Under the pieces are notes generated by a model. The model was given only the letters and a program-made list of their open reading frames with translations. It made no database searches and was not told the origin of the DNA. The translations under genes were made by a program, and so were the position numbers. Of a stretch of 64,000 nt of DNA, positions 8,476 to 17,070 are shown one piece after another. Origin of the DNA: an uncultured Gammaproteobacteria bacterium (GTDB lineage Bacteria; Pseudomonadota; Gammaproteobacteria; Pseudomonadales; Pseudohongiellaceae); assembly GCA_903853385.1 (NCBI GenBank), contig CAINTJ010000102.1, positions 61,993 to 125,992 on the forward strand, written 5' to 3'. How positions within the stretch are numbered: position 1 is the first letter of the stretch; each line of letters begins with the position of its first letter.

Positions 8476-10155
8476 GTGAGACAGTCCCCGGTGCCAACCA
8501 ACGCAAGCAATACCAGGCAAATTTCAGTTGCCCTGGCCCAGATCAATCCGCGCGTGGGGGACATTCCCGGCAACACCGAACTGGTGCTGGCGACTGCGCG
8601 GGCAGTGTTGGCGCAGCAATCCGCCGCTTTGGTGGTGTTTCCGGAGCTGGTACTTACCGCATATCCCCCTGAAGATTTGCTGTTACGCCAGAGTCTTGAT
8701 GTGCGTATCCACAAAGCCCTGCAGCAGCTGTGTGCGGCCAGACTGCCTACTGCGCTGGTAGTGGGTTACCCGGAACGAGTTGAGAGCAAGCTCTATAACC
8801 GCCTTGCCGTAATACGCGATGGCAGCATTATCGGTCGTTACAGCAAACAGTGCCTGCCCAATTACCAGGTGTTCGATGAGAAACGCTATTTTGAAGCCGG
8901 AACCGCGCCGTTGGTGCTTGACTTCAACGGTCTGCCGATAGCATTCACGATCTGTGAAGACCTGTGGTTTCCGGAGCCTATGCAGCAGGCCGCTGCCGCC
9001 GGTGCAGCCCTGGTGATCAATATCAATGGTTCGCCTTTTAGTCGCAGCAAATACGATGAGCGGCTCAAGTGCATGCGACAGCGCATTGCCGAGACCGGCT
9101 TGCCGCTGATCTACGTCAACCAGGTCGGTGGCCAGGATGAGCTGGTGTTCGACGGCGCTTCAATGGCGCTGGCTGCGGACGGCAGTGTGCAAGTGCACGC
9201 TGCGCAATTCAGTACCGATGTGCCGATGGTGTCTGTCTCCTATACAAGCAATCAGCAGCAGATTGTCACCGCCGAAATCCAGGCAGGTGTGCAGGCGCCC
9301 TTGCTGCAAAATGAAGCAGAACTGTATGCCGCACTCAAGCTGGGCTTGCATGACTACATCGACAAGAATGGTTTCAAAGGCGTGGTGCTCGGGCTTTCCG
9401 GCGGGATCGATTCGGCTCTGACGCTGGCGTTGGCAGTGGATGCCATCGGCAAGCAGCACGTCAAGGCGGTGATGATGCCGTTCGACTACACCGCGAGAAT
9501 GAGTGAGGAGGATGCCGAAGCCGAAGCGCGCTTGCTGGATGTTGATTACAGTGTGATTCCGATTGCTCCGATGTATCACGCCTTCATGCAGGGATTGCAC
9601 CATGAATTTGCCGGTACCATAGCCGGCCTGGCCGAGCAGAATCTGCAAGCGCGTTGTCGAGGCGTATTGCTGATGGGAATTTCCAACAAGCACGGCCTGC
9701 TGGTACTGACCACGGGCAATAAAAGCGAAATGGCAGTGGGATATTCAACACTGTACGGTGATATGGCCGGTGGTTTCGATGTGCTGAAAGATGTGCCGAA
9801 AATGGTGGTCTATGCGTTGGCAGAGTATCGCAATTCGCTGGGTGCAGTAATTCCCCGGCGTGTAATCGAGCGGGCCCCATCAGCCGAGTTGGCGCCTGGC
9901 CAGGTGGATGCAGACAATCTGCCACCGTATCCGGTGCTTGATCGCATACTCAAACTTTATATCGACAAGGATCAAAGCATGGCGATGATTTGCCAGCAGG
10001 GTTTTGACCCTGGTGTAGTGGAACAAGTCATCCGCATGGTGGATCGCAATGAATACAAGCGGCGACAAGCACCCATCGGTGTGCGCATCAGCGAGCGCGG
10101 CTTTGGCCGCGACCGCCGCTATCCGATCACTTCCGGTTGGCAACCGGGCGAGTAA
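8476..10155 (+). CDS. nadE: Glutamine-dependent NAD+ synthetase
   Basis: The 559-aa enzyme makes NAD from deamido-NAD, ATP and glutamine. The N-terminal nitrilase-type glutaminase domain shows its triad: Glu57 in VVFPELV, Lys124 in YSKQC, Cys160 in FTICEDLWF. The C-terminal synthetase domain shows SGGIDSA (308-314), TTGNKSEMAVGYSTLYGDM and KDVPK. No ATG fits; the start is GTG 8476 or GTG 8491. The gene is divergent from the PP0621-like gene across 58 bp. Confidence 0.95.
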   Translation: MRQSPVPTNASNTRQISVALAQINPRVGDIPGNTELVLATARAVLAQQSAALVVFPELVLTAYPPEDLLLRQSLDVRIHKALQQLCAARLPTALVVGYPERVESKLYNRLAVIRDGSIIGRYSKQCLPNYQVFDEKRYFEAGTAPLVLDFNGLPIAFTICEDLWFPEPMQQAAAAGAALVININGSPFSRSKYDERLKCMRQRIAETGLPLIYVNQVGGQDELVFDGASMALAADGSVQVHAAQFSTDVPMVSVSYTSNQQQIVTAEIQAGVQAPLLQNEAELYAALKLGLHDYIDKNGFKGVVLGLSGGIDSALTLALAVDAIGKQHVKAVMMPFDYTARMSEEDAEAEARLLDVDYSVIPIAPMYHAFMQGLHHEFAGTIAGLAEQNLQARCRGVLLMGISNKHGLLVLTTGNKSEMAVGYSTLYGDMAGGFDVLKDVPKMVVYALAEYRNSLGAVIPRRVIERAPSAELAPGQVDADNLPPYPVLDRILKLYIDKDQSMAMICQQGFDPGVVEQVIRMVDRNEYKRRQAPIGVRISERGFGRDRRYPITSGWQPGE

Positions 10156-10205
10156 GCAGCTGTCGTTGTTGTTATTTGGAAACACTACTGAGAGAGGATG
10201 AACCC

Positions 10206-10823
10206 ATGGGCAAGACAGTGGCATTGATTGGCGCCAGCGGCAAAATCGGCAGCAAGATCGCGGCAGAGTTGCTGCAGCGCGGCCATACGGTGACCGGCAT
10301 CGCCCGCAACCCGGAAAAAATTACAGTGGCGGACATGACGCAGGTAGCGGGTGATTTCACCAATCCGCAGGCGATGGCAGCAATATTGAAAGGCCATGAC
10401 GCCATCATCAGCGCTGCCAGTTTTATTCCTGATCAGGCCGAGCAGTTGATCGCGTCGGTGCGAGGTTCCGGCGTCAAACGCTTTCTGATGATAGGTGGTG
10501 CGGCCTCATTGCTGACTGAACCTGGCGGCAAGAAAGTAATCGACACGCTTGAACTGCCGCCCGCCTGGAAAGCGCCGATCATGGAAGGCATCCGTACCTT
10601 GAGCCTGTTACGTGATGTGCAGGATTTCGACTGGACCTTCTTTTCACCAGCAGTGCAAATAGCTCCGGGCGAACGTACCGGCAAGTTCCGCCTCGGCGGT
10701 GAAGTGGTGGTGAAGGATGCCGCCGGTGTCAGCAAAATTTCCTACGATGATTTTGCCGTCGCCATGGTTGATGAGCTGGAACAGGGCAAACATATCAAAG
10801 CCAGATTCACCATCGGCTATTAA
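10206..10823 (+). CDS. NAD(P)-binding (NmrA/YwnB-like) oxidoreductase
   Basis: A 205-aa single Rossmann domain: TVALIGASGKIGSKIAAELL is the dinucleotide-binding loop, and FLMIGGAASLL and WTFFSPAVQIAPGERTG follow in the pattern of short atypical SDR proteins of the YwnB/NmrA type. The substrate cannot be read from the sequence. A good ribosome site (GAGAGGATG) precedes ATG 10206. It ends 3 bp from the convergent Bcr/CflA gene. Confidence 0.8.
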   Translation: MGKTVALIGASGKIGSKIAAELLQRGHTVTGIARNPEKITVADMTQVAGDFTNPQAMAAILKGHDAIISAASFIPDQAEQLIASVRGSGVKRFLMIGGAASLLTEPGGKKVIDTLELPPAWKAPIMEGIRTLSLLRDVQDFDWTFFSPAVQIAPGERTGKFRLGGEVVVKDAAGVSKISYDDFAVAMVDELEQGKHIKARFTIGY

Positions 10824-10826
10824 GCA

Positions 10827-12017
10827 CTATCGGTGATGCCGCGCGCGCAGCAACTGGATGGCGCCGGCACCCACCAGGCACACCACCAGCAGAATTGCGA
10901 CAGGCATCGGCGTGCCGGTGTAGCTGATTGCCAGCAACGGCCCGGCCAGTGCGCCGAAACCGAACCGCAAGGTGCCGATCACCGCAGTGGCAGAGCCGGC
11001 TTGCTGCGGGAACTCCATGATCACCAAGGAGTCGGCATTGACCCACGCAATGCCCAGGCAGCCGACCATGAAAAAGAAATTAATCACGGTCAGCACCAGA
11101 CCGCCATTCACCAGCATCAGCAACAGCAACAGCAGTACACAGACGATGCCTCCTGCCAGTGCCCGCTGTAGCATGCGCCGCGAGCCTACCTGTGACACCA
11201 ATTGCCGGTTGGCGAAATTGGCAATGATCAGGGCTGCCGCTGAGCATGCAAACAGATAGCCGAACCTGGTTTCACTGACACCAAACCAGCTGATATAGAT
11301 GAAGGAAACTGAAGTCAGGTAAACGAAAAAAGCCAGCGCCAGCAATATGTAGGTAAACAAATCCCAGTAGATGCGGTGATTGCTGAAAATGATCTGGTAA
11401 TTGCGCAGGGGTGATTGGCGGGTGGGCAGCAGATTGGCCGGCTTGGTTTCCGGCAACAGGTGCCAGCTGAGTACCATCAATATCAGGGCATAGAGAGCCA
11501 CGAACACAAACAGGCCTTGCCACGGCGCCACTGCCAGGATCCACGAACCAATTAGTGGCGCGACCAGCGGGGCCACCAGCATGATCATCATCACGGTCGA
11601 CATGCCTTTGGCGGTGTCCTTGCCGTAGGTGTCGCGAATCATCGCTGGAATGGTCACGGTGGCGGCACTGCCAACAAAGCCTTGTATCAGCCGCAGCAGC
11701 AGAAACCAGGTGGGATCTTTGCTCAGCACCAGCACCAGGCTGGCCAGTCCGAAGCCACCCAGTCCGAACAAGGCCAGCGGCCGGCGCCCATAGCGATCAG
11801 CCAGCGGGCCGAACAACAGCATGCCGCAGCCAAAGCCCACCAGAAAAATGCTGAGTGAGTTCTGGATAACGCTGATGGAGGTGGTGAAATCTGCAGCAAT
11901 CTGTGGAAAAGCAGGCAGATACATGTCGACGGCCAGGGGCGGCAGTGCGGCAATAGCGGCCATGACCGGCAGTGGCAAGGAAGCTCGTAGCGAGGCTGAA
12001 GGGGCGGAGTGATCCAT
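10827..12017 (-). CDS. Bcr/CflA-family drug efflux transporter (MFS)
   Basis: This 396-aa protein has twelve hydrophobic segments. The region VDMYLPAFPQIAADF followed by FLVGFGCGMLLFGPLADRYGRRP is the Bcr/CflA signature, proton-driven exporters of drugs such as bicyclomycin and sulfonamides. ATG 12017 is chosen: the longer frame upstream has no membrane-protein character and overlaps the neighbouring nuclease gene. The actual substrate is unknown. Confidence 0.88.
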   Translation of the reverse strand: MDHSAPSASLRASLPLPVMAAIAALPPLAVDMYLPAFPQIAADFTTSISVIQNSLSIFLVGFGCGMLLFGPLADRYGRRPLALFGLGGFGLASLVLVLSKDPTWFLLLRLIQGFVGSAATVTIPAMIRDTYGKDTAKGMSTVMMIMLVAPLVAPLIGSWILAVAPWQGLFVFVALYALILMVLSWHLLPETKPANLLPTRQSPLRNYQIIFSNHRIYWDLFTYILLALAFFVYLTSVSFIYISWFGVSETRFGYLFACSAAALIIANFANRQLVSQVGSRRMLQRALAGGIVCVLLLLLLMLVNGGLVLTVINFFFMVGCLGIAWVNADSLVIMEFPQQAGSATAVIGTLRFGFGALAGPLLAISYTGTPMPVAILLVVCLVGAGAIQLLRARHHR

Positions 12018-12108
12018 AGAGCTGGCAGCTGGTTCGGGAGGCGGCGCGACTATACCTGCTCGCAGGTATCTTGTCGTGGTTTGGCGTACTCGGATGCGGG
12101 CAGCTAGT

Positions 12109-13014
12109 TCAGTCCGCAGTTTTGGCCAAAGCCAGATTGAGCCAGCGTTGTTGCATGAGGCCTTTGAAGTCCAGTTGTTCACTGCAGGCATTGAAGGCAT
12201 CGGTATTGATGCCGTTCCATTGCAGCTCTGGTGGCGTGGCAAACTGCATGTCAGTTGCTACCAGCGTTAGCTGTTTGTTGCGCGGCAGCAAATGGCGGTT
12301 GGCACTGACCAGTGCCTGTATTCGCTCGGCACCACGAAATTTCATCGCGGCAATCTTGTCATGGTTGGCGATGATGTTTTCAATGCTGTCGTACTTTTGC
12401 AGGATTTTGGCAGCTGTGGCATAACCCACGCCAGGGATGCCGGGAATGTTGTCAATCTTGTCGCCTGATAATGCCAGCATGTCGGCAATCTGGCCCGGTC
12501 GCACGCCGAACTGTTTCTTGACGCCGTGCTGATCCAGCACGGTGCCGCGCGCAAAGTCCCACCAACGATCATCTTCACCCACCACCAATTGCGTGAGGTC
12601 CTTGTCGGCACTGACCACGGTGATTGGATGCCCTTGTTGCCGGTAGTGATGGGCCAGTGAGCCAATGATGTCATCGGCTTCGTAGCGTTCGCTGTCGAAC
12701 TCGGCAATGCCTACCGCACGACAGAAAGCTCGGCACAGCGCAAACTGGTATTTGAGTTCTGCCGGTGCCGGTTCGCGGTTGGCTTTGTAGTCGGGATAGA
12801 TTTCCTTGCGGAAGGAAAGCCGCTGGCTGGCATCAAAGGCACAAGCAATCTGGCGAGGCTGCGTTTGTTTGAGCAACTGATAGAGAAAATCACTGAAACC
12901 AAACACGGCGTTGACCGGCTTGCCGTCACGATCCTTGATAGAGGTGTCATAGACATGCCAGGCACGGAAGATATAGATGCTGGCATCAACCAGAAACACG
13001 CGGGGAGCTGTCAT
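12109..13014 (-). CDS. Stand-alone 5'-3' exonuclease / flap endonuclease
   Basis: The 301-aa protein corresponds to the 5' nuclease domain of DNA polymerase I without a polymerase part. It shows FLVDASIYIFRAWH, FDASQRLSFRKEIYPDYKANR (the helical arch basic region), YEADDIIGSLAHH and VSADKDLTQLV (acidic metal ligands), and a helix-3-turn-helix SGDKIDNIPGIPGVG. Stand-alone members such as Xni process flap and primer structures in repair. It lies upstream of the Bcr/CflA gene but is probably unrelated in function. Confidence 0.9.
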   Translation of the reverse strand: MTAPRVFLVDASIYIFRAWHVYDTSIKDRDGKPVNAVFGFSDFLYQLLKQTQPRQIACAFDASQRLSFRKEIYPDYKANREPAPAELKYQFALCRAFCRAVGIAEFDSERYEADDIIGSLAHHYRQQGHPITVVSADKDLTQLVVGEDDRWWDFARGTVLDQHGVKKQFGVRPGQIADMLALSGDKIDNIPGIPGVGYATAAKILQKYDSIENIIANHDKIAAMKFRGAERIQALVSANRHLLPRNKQLTLVATDMQFATPPELQWNGINTDAFNACSEQLDFKGLMQQRWLNLALAKTAD

Positions 13015-13060
13015 GGAAGGATTCTAGCAGTGCATGGGCAACAATGATGCATGTGGTTTG

Positions 13061-13846
13061 CTAGGGTGCTTTCAGTTCAAAGCTGTCTGCATCCATCCAC
13101 GCCGGAAATTGTTGCCGCCAATTTTGCAAACTCTCCATGTCGATGCTGCACTGATGCACACCGGAGATGGTGCCGGCTTGCAGCAGCTCTTCACCCAGTG
13201 GCGTTACTACCGCGCTGTGGCCGTTGTAATTCAGATTGTTGCCGTCACGCCCGATGCGATTGACACCGGCTACATACGCCAGGTTTTCAATCGCGCGCGC
13301 CTGTAGCAAGGTGCGCCAATGCTGATGCCGCGCGGCCGGCCAGTTGGCGACATACAACAGCAGATCGTACGGCTCGGCTGCGGTATAGCGGCTCCAAACC
13401 GGGAAACGCAGGTCATAACAAACCAGTGGCAGGATGCGCCAGCCGCGCCACTCCACCAACAGTTTGTCGGTGCCGGCCCCATAGCGCTTGTGTTCGTCCA
13501 GCATGCGGAACAGGTGCCGTTTGTCGTAAAGCTGGCTGCTGCCATCCGGTTCCACGAAGTACAGACGGTTGTAGCGCTGGTTGTTAACTGTCACTGCCAC
13601 GCTACCGGTGATGGCGGCATCCAGCCGGTGTGCCATCTCCTGCATCCACGCCAGGGTTGGGCCTGGATGCAGCTCAGCAATGGCACCACTACCGACAGCA
13701 AACGCACTGGTGAACATTTCCGGCAGGATGACGAGATCGCAGCGCAGCCGCAGCGGCTCGATAGCGGATTGCAGCAGTTGGCGGTTGGCCTTGGCGTCTT
13801 GCCACGCCAGATCGGGTTGCACCAGCGCCAGTCTCAGCTTTTGCAT
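13061..13846 (-). CDS. Omega-amidase / nitrilase-family hydrolase (YafV-like)
   Basis: A 261-aa CN-hydrolase with the full triad: Glu43 (VILPEMFTSAF), Lys109 (YDKRHLFRM) and Cys143 (LVCYDLRFPVWSR). The sequence resembles the YafV/Nit2 branch, which hydrolyses alpha-ketoglutaramate or alpha-ketosuccinamate and so repairs the by-products of glutamine transaminases. Substrate assignment rests on family likeness. It lies 46 bp upstream of the nuclease gene and 17 bp downstream of fghA on the same strand. Confidence 0.88.
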   Translation of the reverse strand: MQKLRLALVQPDLAWQDAKANRQLLQSAIEPLRLRCDLVILPEMFTSAFAVGSGAIAELHPGPTLAWMQEMAHRLDAAITGSVAVTVNNQRYNRLYFVEPDGSSQLYDKRHLFRMLDEHKRYGAGTDKLLVEWRGWRILPLVCYDLRFPVWSRYTAAEPYDLLLYVANWPAARHQHWRTLLQARAIENLAYVAGVNRIGRDGNNLNYNGHSAVVTPLGEELLQAGTISGVHQCSIDMESLQNWRQQFPAWMDADSFELKAP

Positions 13847-13863
13847 TGAAGCTCTTGCTTAAT

Positions 13864-14715
13864 TCAAGTCCACAGCGCATCCGCATGATGCGCAATGTGG
13901 TCAGCGATAAAAGTCGCGATAAAGAAATAGCTGTGATCGTAGCCGGCATGCAGGCGCAGGGTCAGCGGATGTTTGCCAGCCAATGCAGCGGCTTGCAGCA
14001 GTTCCGGTTTCAGCTGGTTGACGAGGAAACCATCGTCCTGGCCCTGGTCTACCAGGATCGGCAATTTTTCTTGCGCTCTCGCAATCAGCGCGCAGGTGTC
14101 GTACTGCTCCCAGTCTGCTTTGTTGGCACCAAGGTAACGCCCCAGCGCTTTCTCACCCCAAGGGCAATTGAGCGGCGAACAGATGGGCGAAAACGCAGAC
14201 ACAGCCCGGTACATGCCGGGATTTTTCAGCGCGATGGTAAGCGCGCCATGCCCGCCCATCGAGTGGCCCATGATTGAACAGTTGCTGGTGTCGAGCGGCA
14301 GTTCACTGCGTTCCAGCAGTGCCGGCAGTTCCTGCGTGATGTAGTCGTACATCTGATAGTGCGTTGACCACGGCGCTTGTGTGGCATTCACATAGAAGCC
14401 GGCTCCATGGCCGAAGTCCCACGCTTTGTCTGGATCGCCCGGCACATCTGCGCCGCGCGGACTGGTGTCTGGACACACAATCGCCACGCCTGCCTCGGCC
14501 GCATATTGCTGCGCGCCGGCCTTCTGCACAAAATTGTCATCTGTGCAGGTCAGCCCCGACAGCCAGTAAATCACCGGCACCTTGCTGTCTGCTTTTGCGT
14601 TGGGTGGCAGATACACCGAGAACACCATGTCGCAGCCGAGCGTGCTGCTCTTGTGTTTGAATTTCAGCTGCTTGCCGCCAAACATCTTGTTGGCGCTGAC
14701 TTGTTCCAGACTCAT
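13864..14715 (-). CDS. fghA: S-formylglutathione hydrolase
   Basis: The 283-aa esterase D family enzyme releases formate and glutathione in formaldehyde detoxification. The nucleophile Ser152 lies in MGHSMGGHG, Asp227/228 in QGQDDGF and His261 in GYDHSYFF. YWLSGLTCTDDNF forms the oxyanion region. ATG 14715 has GAGGAAC upstream, and longer frames would run into the terminator. The alcohol dehydrogenase of the same pathway lies immediately upstream on the same strand. Confidence 0.95.
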   Translation of the reverse strand: MSLEQVSANKMFGGKQLKFKHKSSTLGCDMVFSVYLPPNAKADSKVPVIYWLSGLTCTDDNFVQKAGAQQYAAEAGVAIVCPDTSPRGADVPGDPDKAWDFGHGAGFYVNATQAPWSTHYQMYDYITQELPALLERSELPLDTSNCSIMGHSMGGHGALTIALKNPGMYRAVSAFSPICSPLNCPWGEKALGRYLGANKADWEQYDTCALIARAQEKLPILVDQGQDDGFLVNQLKPELLQAAALAGKHPLTLRLHAGYDHSYFFIATFIADHIAHHADALWT

Positions 14716-14745
14716 CACTAGTTCCTCTATTGCTGTTCTACAAAT

Positions 14746-14775
14746 AAAAAAGGGGTCAGAAGCTGACCCCTTTTT
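14746..14775. terminator. Bidirectional terminator between adhC and fghA
   Basis: GGGGTCAG (14752-14759) pairs with CTGACCCC (14763-14770) over a 3-nt loop. An A-run lies on the left and a T-run on the right, so A:T pairs extend the stem and a U tract exists in either direction. It sits between two genes of one pathway, so it can lower fghA expression relative to adhC. Confidence 0.88.
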
Positions 14776-14788
14776 CATGTTTTGGCGC

Positions 14789-15892
14789 TTAGTACAACAC
14801 CACCGAACGGATGCTGGTGCCTTCATGCATCAGATGAAACGCATCATTGATTTTTTCCAGCGGCATCGTGTGCGTGATCAATGGATCGATGGAAATGCGG
14901 TTTTCCATGTACCAGTCCACGATTTTCGGAACGTCGGTACGGCCACGTGCGCCACCGAAGGCGGTGCCGCGCCAGTGACGACCGGTCACCAGCTGGAACG
15001 GACGTGTGGAGATTTCCTGGCCGGCACCGGCCACCCCGATGATGAATGATTGACCCCAGCCTTTGTGGCAGCACTCCAGGGCCTGACGCATGACCTTGAC
15101 GTTGCCGATACATTCGAAGCTGTAGTCCACACCGCCAGTCATCTGCACGATGGTATCGACTACGTTCTCGACGTTTTTGGGGTTGACGAAGTCGGTCATG
15201 CCGAACTGGCGGGCAATGGCTTCGCGCGCCGGATTCAGATCCACACCGATGATGCGGCTGGCGCCAGCCAGGCGGGCACCCTGGATCACGTTCAAACCGA
15301 TGCCGCCGAGGCCGAACACGGCGACGGTGGAACCGATTTCAACTTTGGCCTGGAAAACCACGGCGCCCACGCCGGTGGTGACGCCACAGCCGATGTAACA
15401 GATCTTGTCGAAGGGAGCGTCTTCCCGCACTTTGGCCAGCGAGATTTCCGGCAGCACGGTGAAATTGGAGAAAGTGGAGCAGCCCATGTAATGCAGGATG
15501 GGTTTGCCATCCAGCGAGAAGCGGCTGGTGCCGTCCGGCATCAGGCCCTTGCCCTGGGTGGTGCGGATGGCCTGGCACAGGTTGGTGCGCGGGTGCAGGC
15601 AGTAATCGCAGTTACGGCATTCGGGGGTGTAGAGCGGTATCACATGATCGCCTTTTTTCAGCGACTTCACGCCCGGGCCCACATCCACCACGATGCCGGC
15701 GCCTTCATGGCCGAGAATGGCCGGGAACGCACCTTCCGGGTCATCGCCGCTGAGGGTAAAGGCGTCGGTATGGCACACCCCGGTGGCTTTGAGTTCCACC
15801 AGGACTTCGCCTTCTTTCGGGCCTTCCAGGTCCACTTCACAGATTTCGAGAGGTTTGCCGGCGGCAAAGGCCACCGCTGCACGTGTTTTCAT
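14789..15892 (-). CDS. adhC: S-(hydroxymethyl)glutathione dehydrogenase (class III ADH)
   Basis: The 367-aa zinc enzyme oxidises the formaldehyde-glutathione adduct. The catalytic zinc ligands lie in [18 protein letters not shown] and [13 protein letters not shown]. The structural zinc loop is [17 protein letters not shown], and the NAD site is [14 protein letters not shown]. Length and motifs fit class III ADH (FrmA/AdhC). AAAGGAATAA precedes the start. No FrmR-type regulator is next to it; the upstream gene is a divergent ferredoxin. Confidence 0.96.
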   Translation of the reverse strand: MKTRAAVAFAAGKPLEICEVDLEGPKEGEVLVELKATGVCHTDAFTLSGDDPEGAFPAILGHEGAGIVVDVGPGVKSLKKGDHVIPLYTPECRNCDYCLHPRTNLCQAIRTTQGKGLMPDGTSRFSLDGKPILHYMGCSTFSNFTVLPEISLAKVREDAPFDKICYIGCGVTTGVGAVVFQAKVEIGSTVAVFGLGGIGLNVIQGARLAGASRIIGVDLNPAREAIARQFGMTDFVNPKNVENVVDTIVQMTGGVDYSFECIGNVKVMRQALECCHKGWGQSFIIGVAGAGQEISTRPFQLVTGRHWRGTAFGGARGRTDVPKIVDWYMENRISIDPLITHTMPLEKINDAFHLMHEGTSIRSVVLY

Positions 15893-15999
15893 GGGTTATT
15901 CCTTTGATATTGGGGTAGGTAATGCCGCGCCGAAATATAGCCGGTTGATCTGATGAAGGGTAGAGCGAATCTTCAAGAAAAAATGGACATTGCATGGGT

Positions 16000-16028
16000 C
16001 TGCCACAGCGGGTGCCCTTGAGTATAAT
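16000..16028 (+). promoter_or_regulatory. Candidate sigma-70 promoter of the ferredoxin gene
   Basis: A perfect TATAAT at 16023-16028 stands 17 bp after CTGCCA (16000-16005), a 4/6 match to the -35 box. It is 54 bp before the ferredoxin start. Confidence 0.6.
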
Positions 16029-16081
16029 GCCGGGCAATTCTGCAAGATGCAGTCAGCATTCCAGATCAGACGAGGTTGGGC

Positions 16082-16402
16082 ATGGCGTTGGTGACATATA
16101 TAAAGCACGATGGTTCCAGTTATGAAGTGGAAGTCCCTGCCGGCACCTCCGTCATGCAAGCTGCGGTCGACAACATGATTGACGGCATTGTTGGTGAGTG
16201 TGGCGGTTCCTGCAGTTGTGCGACCTGTCACTGCTATGTCGATGCCGCCTGGGTCGACAAGCTGCCCAAGCCGGAGGCCATGGAAAAGGATATGCTGGAG
16301 TGCGTGCTCGAACCCAGAAGCAATAGCCGTCTCAGCTGCCAGATCGTCGTCAATGACAGTCTTGATGGCCTGGTTGTCAGGCTGCCGGAATCGCAGTTTT
16401 AA
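16082..16402 (+). CDS. [2Fe-2S] ferredoxin, adrenodoxin/putidaredoxin type
   Basis: A 106-aa electron carrier. The cluster cysteines follow C-x5-C-x2-C (Cys40, Cys46, Cys49 in GECGGSCSCATCH) and a distant Cys86 in RLSCQI. This is the vertebrate-type ferredoxin pattern that serves P450s and some monooxygenases; an extra Cys44 lies inside the loop. ATG 16082 has GAGG 8 nt upstream. No P450 or reductase is adjacent, so its partner is not known from this window. Confidence 0.93.
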   Translation: MALVTYIKHDGSSYEVEVPAGTSVMQAAVDNMIDGIVGECGGSCSCATCHCYVDAAWVDKLPKPEAMEKDMLECVLEPRSNSRLSCQIVVNDSLDGLVVRLPESQF

Positions 16403-16516
16403 ATTATTTACAGACTTGGGGAACTTTCTGCGGCAAGTGCTGCTCAAAGGTAGTGTAGGCAAGGTTCTCCCCTTGTTTACTCCCCTAGTTGTGAAAGGTT
16501 TGTGATTGATATTTTT

Positions 16517-16543
16517 AAGCCCGGCTTTGCCGGGCTTTTTTTT
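16517..16543 (+). terminator. Rho-independent terminator after the ferredoxin gene
   Basis: AGCCCGGC (16518-16525) and GCCGGGCT (16529-16536) form an 8-bp stem with a TTT loop, followed by eight T (the last stem base included). Confidence 0.93.
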
Positions 16544-16811
16544 GTCCGGACACTGGACCCGGTGGCAAACCATTGGCAGGGTTGGCTCTGATCGGCTATT
16601 GGCGACCGTCGGGCGGTATTGCTATGAAAATAACGGTAGGCTGAAGTTGACGAGCCCAATAGCGATGACATCTGATGTCGTGGTGCTAGCAATTTTCCCC
16701 AAAATTCAAGCTTGTGTGAGGTATGCCACAGTTTGTTCAGCCGCTGCTCAAGTTTGCTATTGGTAGTGCCAAAGTGTGAGCTGCCTAACGCTTAGACTTA
16801 CAGCCCCTCCC

Positions 16812-16817
16812 TATAAT
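16812..16817 (+). promoter_or_regulatory. Candidate -10 box for the DnaJ-type zinc protein
   Basis: A perfect TATAAT lies 34 bp before ATG 16851. No good -35 box is found at the usual distance, so the call rests on the -10 alone. Confidence 0.4.
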
Positions 16818-16850
16818 CCAAGCCAATAGAAGCCAAATCTGTAAGTACTT

Positions 16851-17060
16851 ATGAGCTATTCCATGTCCTGCGGGACCCAGATACGGATGACCCATCACAA
16901 AGGATTTGTAAGCCGTGAGCTTGACGGATCCGTACTGCAAACGATGGTTGATATTCTGAACCAGCCCCGGGTCAGACAGTGCACCCAATGTCAGGGACGT
17001 GGCTTGTTGGCACATCAAATGGTCTGCCCTTCCTGCAGAGGCTTTGGCCGCAAGCCCTGA
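16851..17060 (+). CDS. Small protein with a DnaJ-type zinc finger (69 aa)
   Basis: The C-terminal half has two CxxCxGxG motifs, CTQCQGRG (44-51) and CPSCRGFG (59-66), spaced to bind one zinc ion as in the cysteine-rich domain of DnaJ. There is no J domain. The N-terminal 40 residues (SRELDGSVLQTMVDIL) are probably helical. ATG 16863 is a second possible start. The Shine-Dalgarno is weak. I infer a role in protein or RNA binding only from the finger. The stop lies inside a 20-bp palindrome shared with the convergent mocA-like gene. Confidence 0.7.
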   Translation: MSYSMSCGTQIRMTHHKGFVSRELDGSVLQTMVDILNQPRVRQCTQCQGRGLLAHQMVCPSCRGFGRKP

Positions 17061-17070
17061 TCAGGGCTTG
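17051..17070. repeat. 20-bp perfect palindrome at convergent stop codons
   Basis: CAAGCCCTGATCAGGGCTTG is its own reverse complement. It contains the stop of the zinc-protein gene (17058-17060) and the stop of the mocA-like gene (17061-17063). An 11-bp copy of its core (CCCTGATCAGG) follows at 17081-17091. There is no T tract, so it is not a standard terminator. Confidence 0.8.

Larger units (their letters stand above)
16403..16850 (+). other. Gene-free region with ferredoxin 3' UTR and terminator
   Basis: The first 115 bp form a 3' UTR in which GGGGAAC and GTTCTCCCC, and separately CAAGG/CCTTG, could pair. It ends in a strong terminator at 16517-16543. From 16544 to 16811 I see no gene, only a 13-bp dyad GACATCTGATGTC at 16667-16679. 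The last part carries the -10 box of the next small gene. Confidence 0.45.

Noticed and set aside
12018..12242. Longer start for the Bcr/CflA transporter
   Set aside because: The extra 75 residues overlap the nuclease gene on the same strand and have no membrane-protein character.
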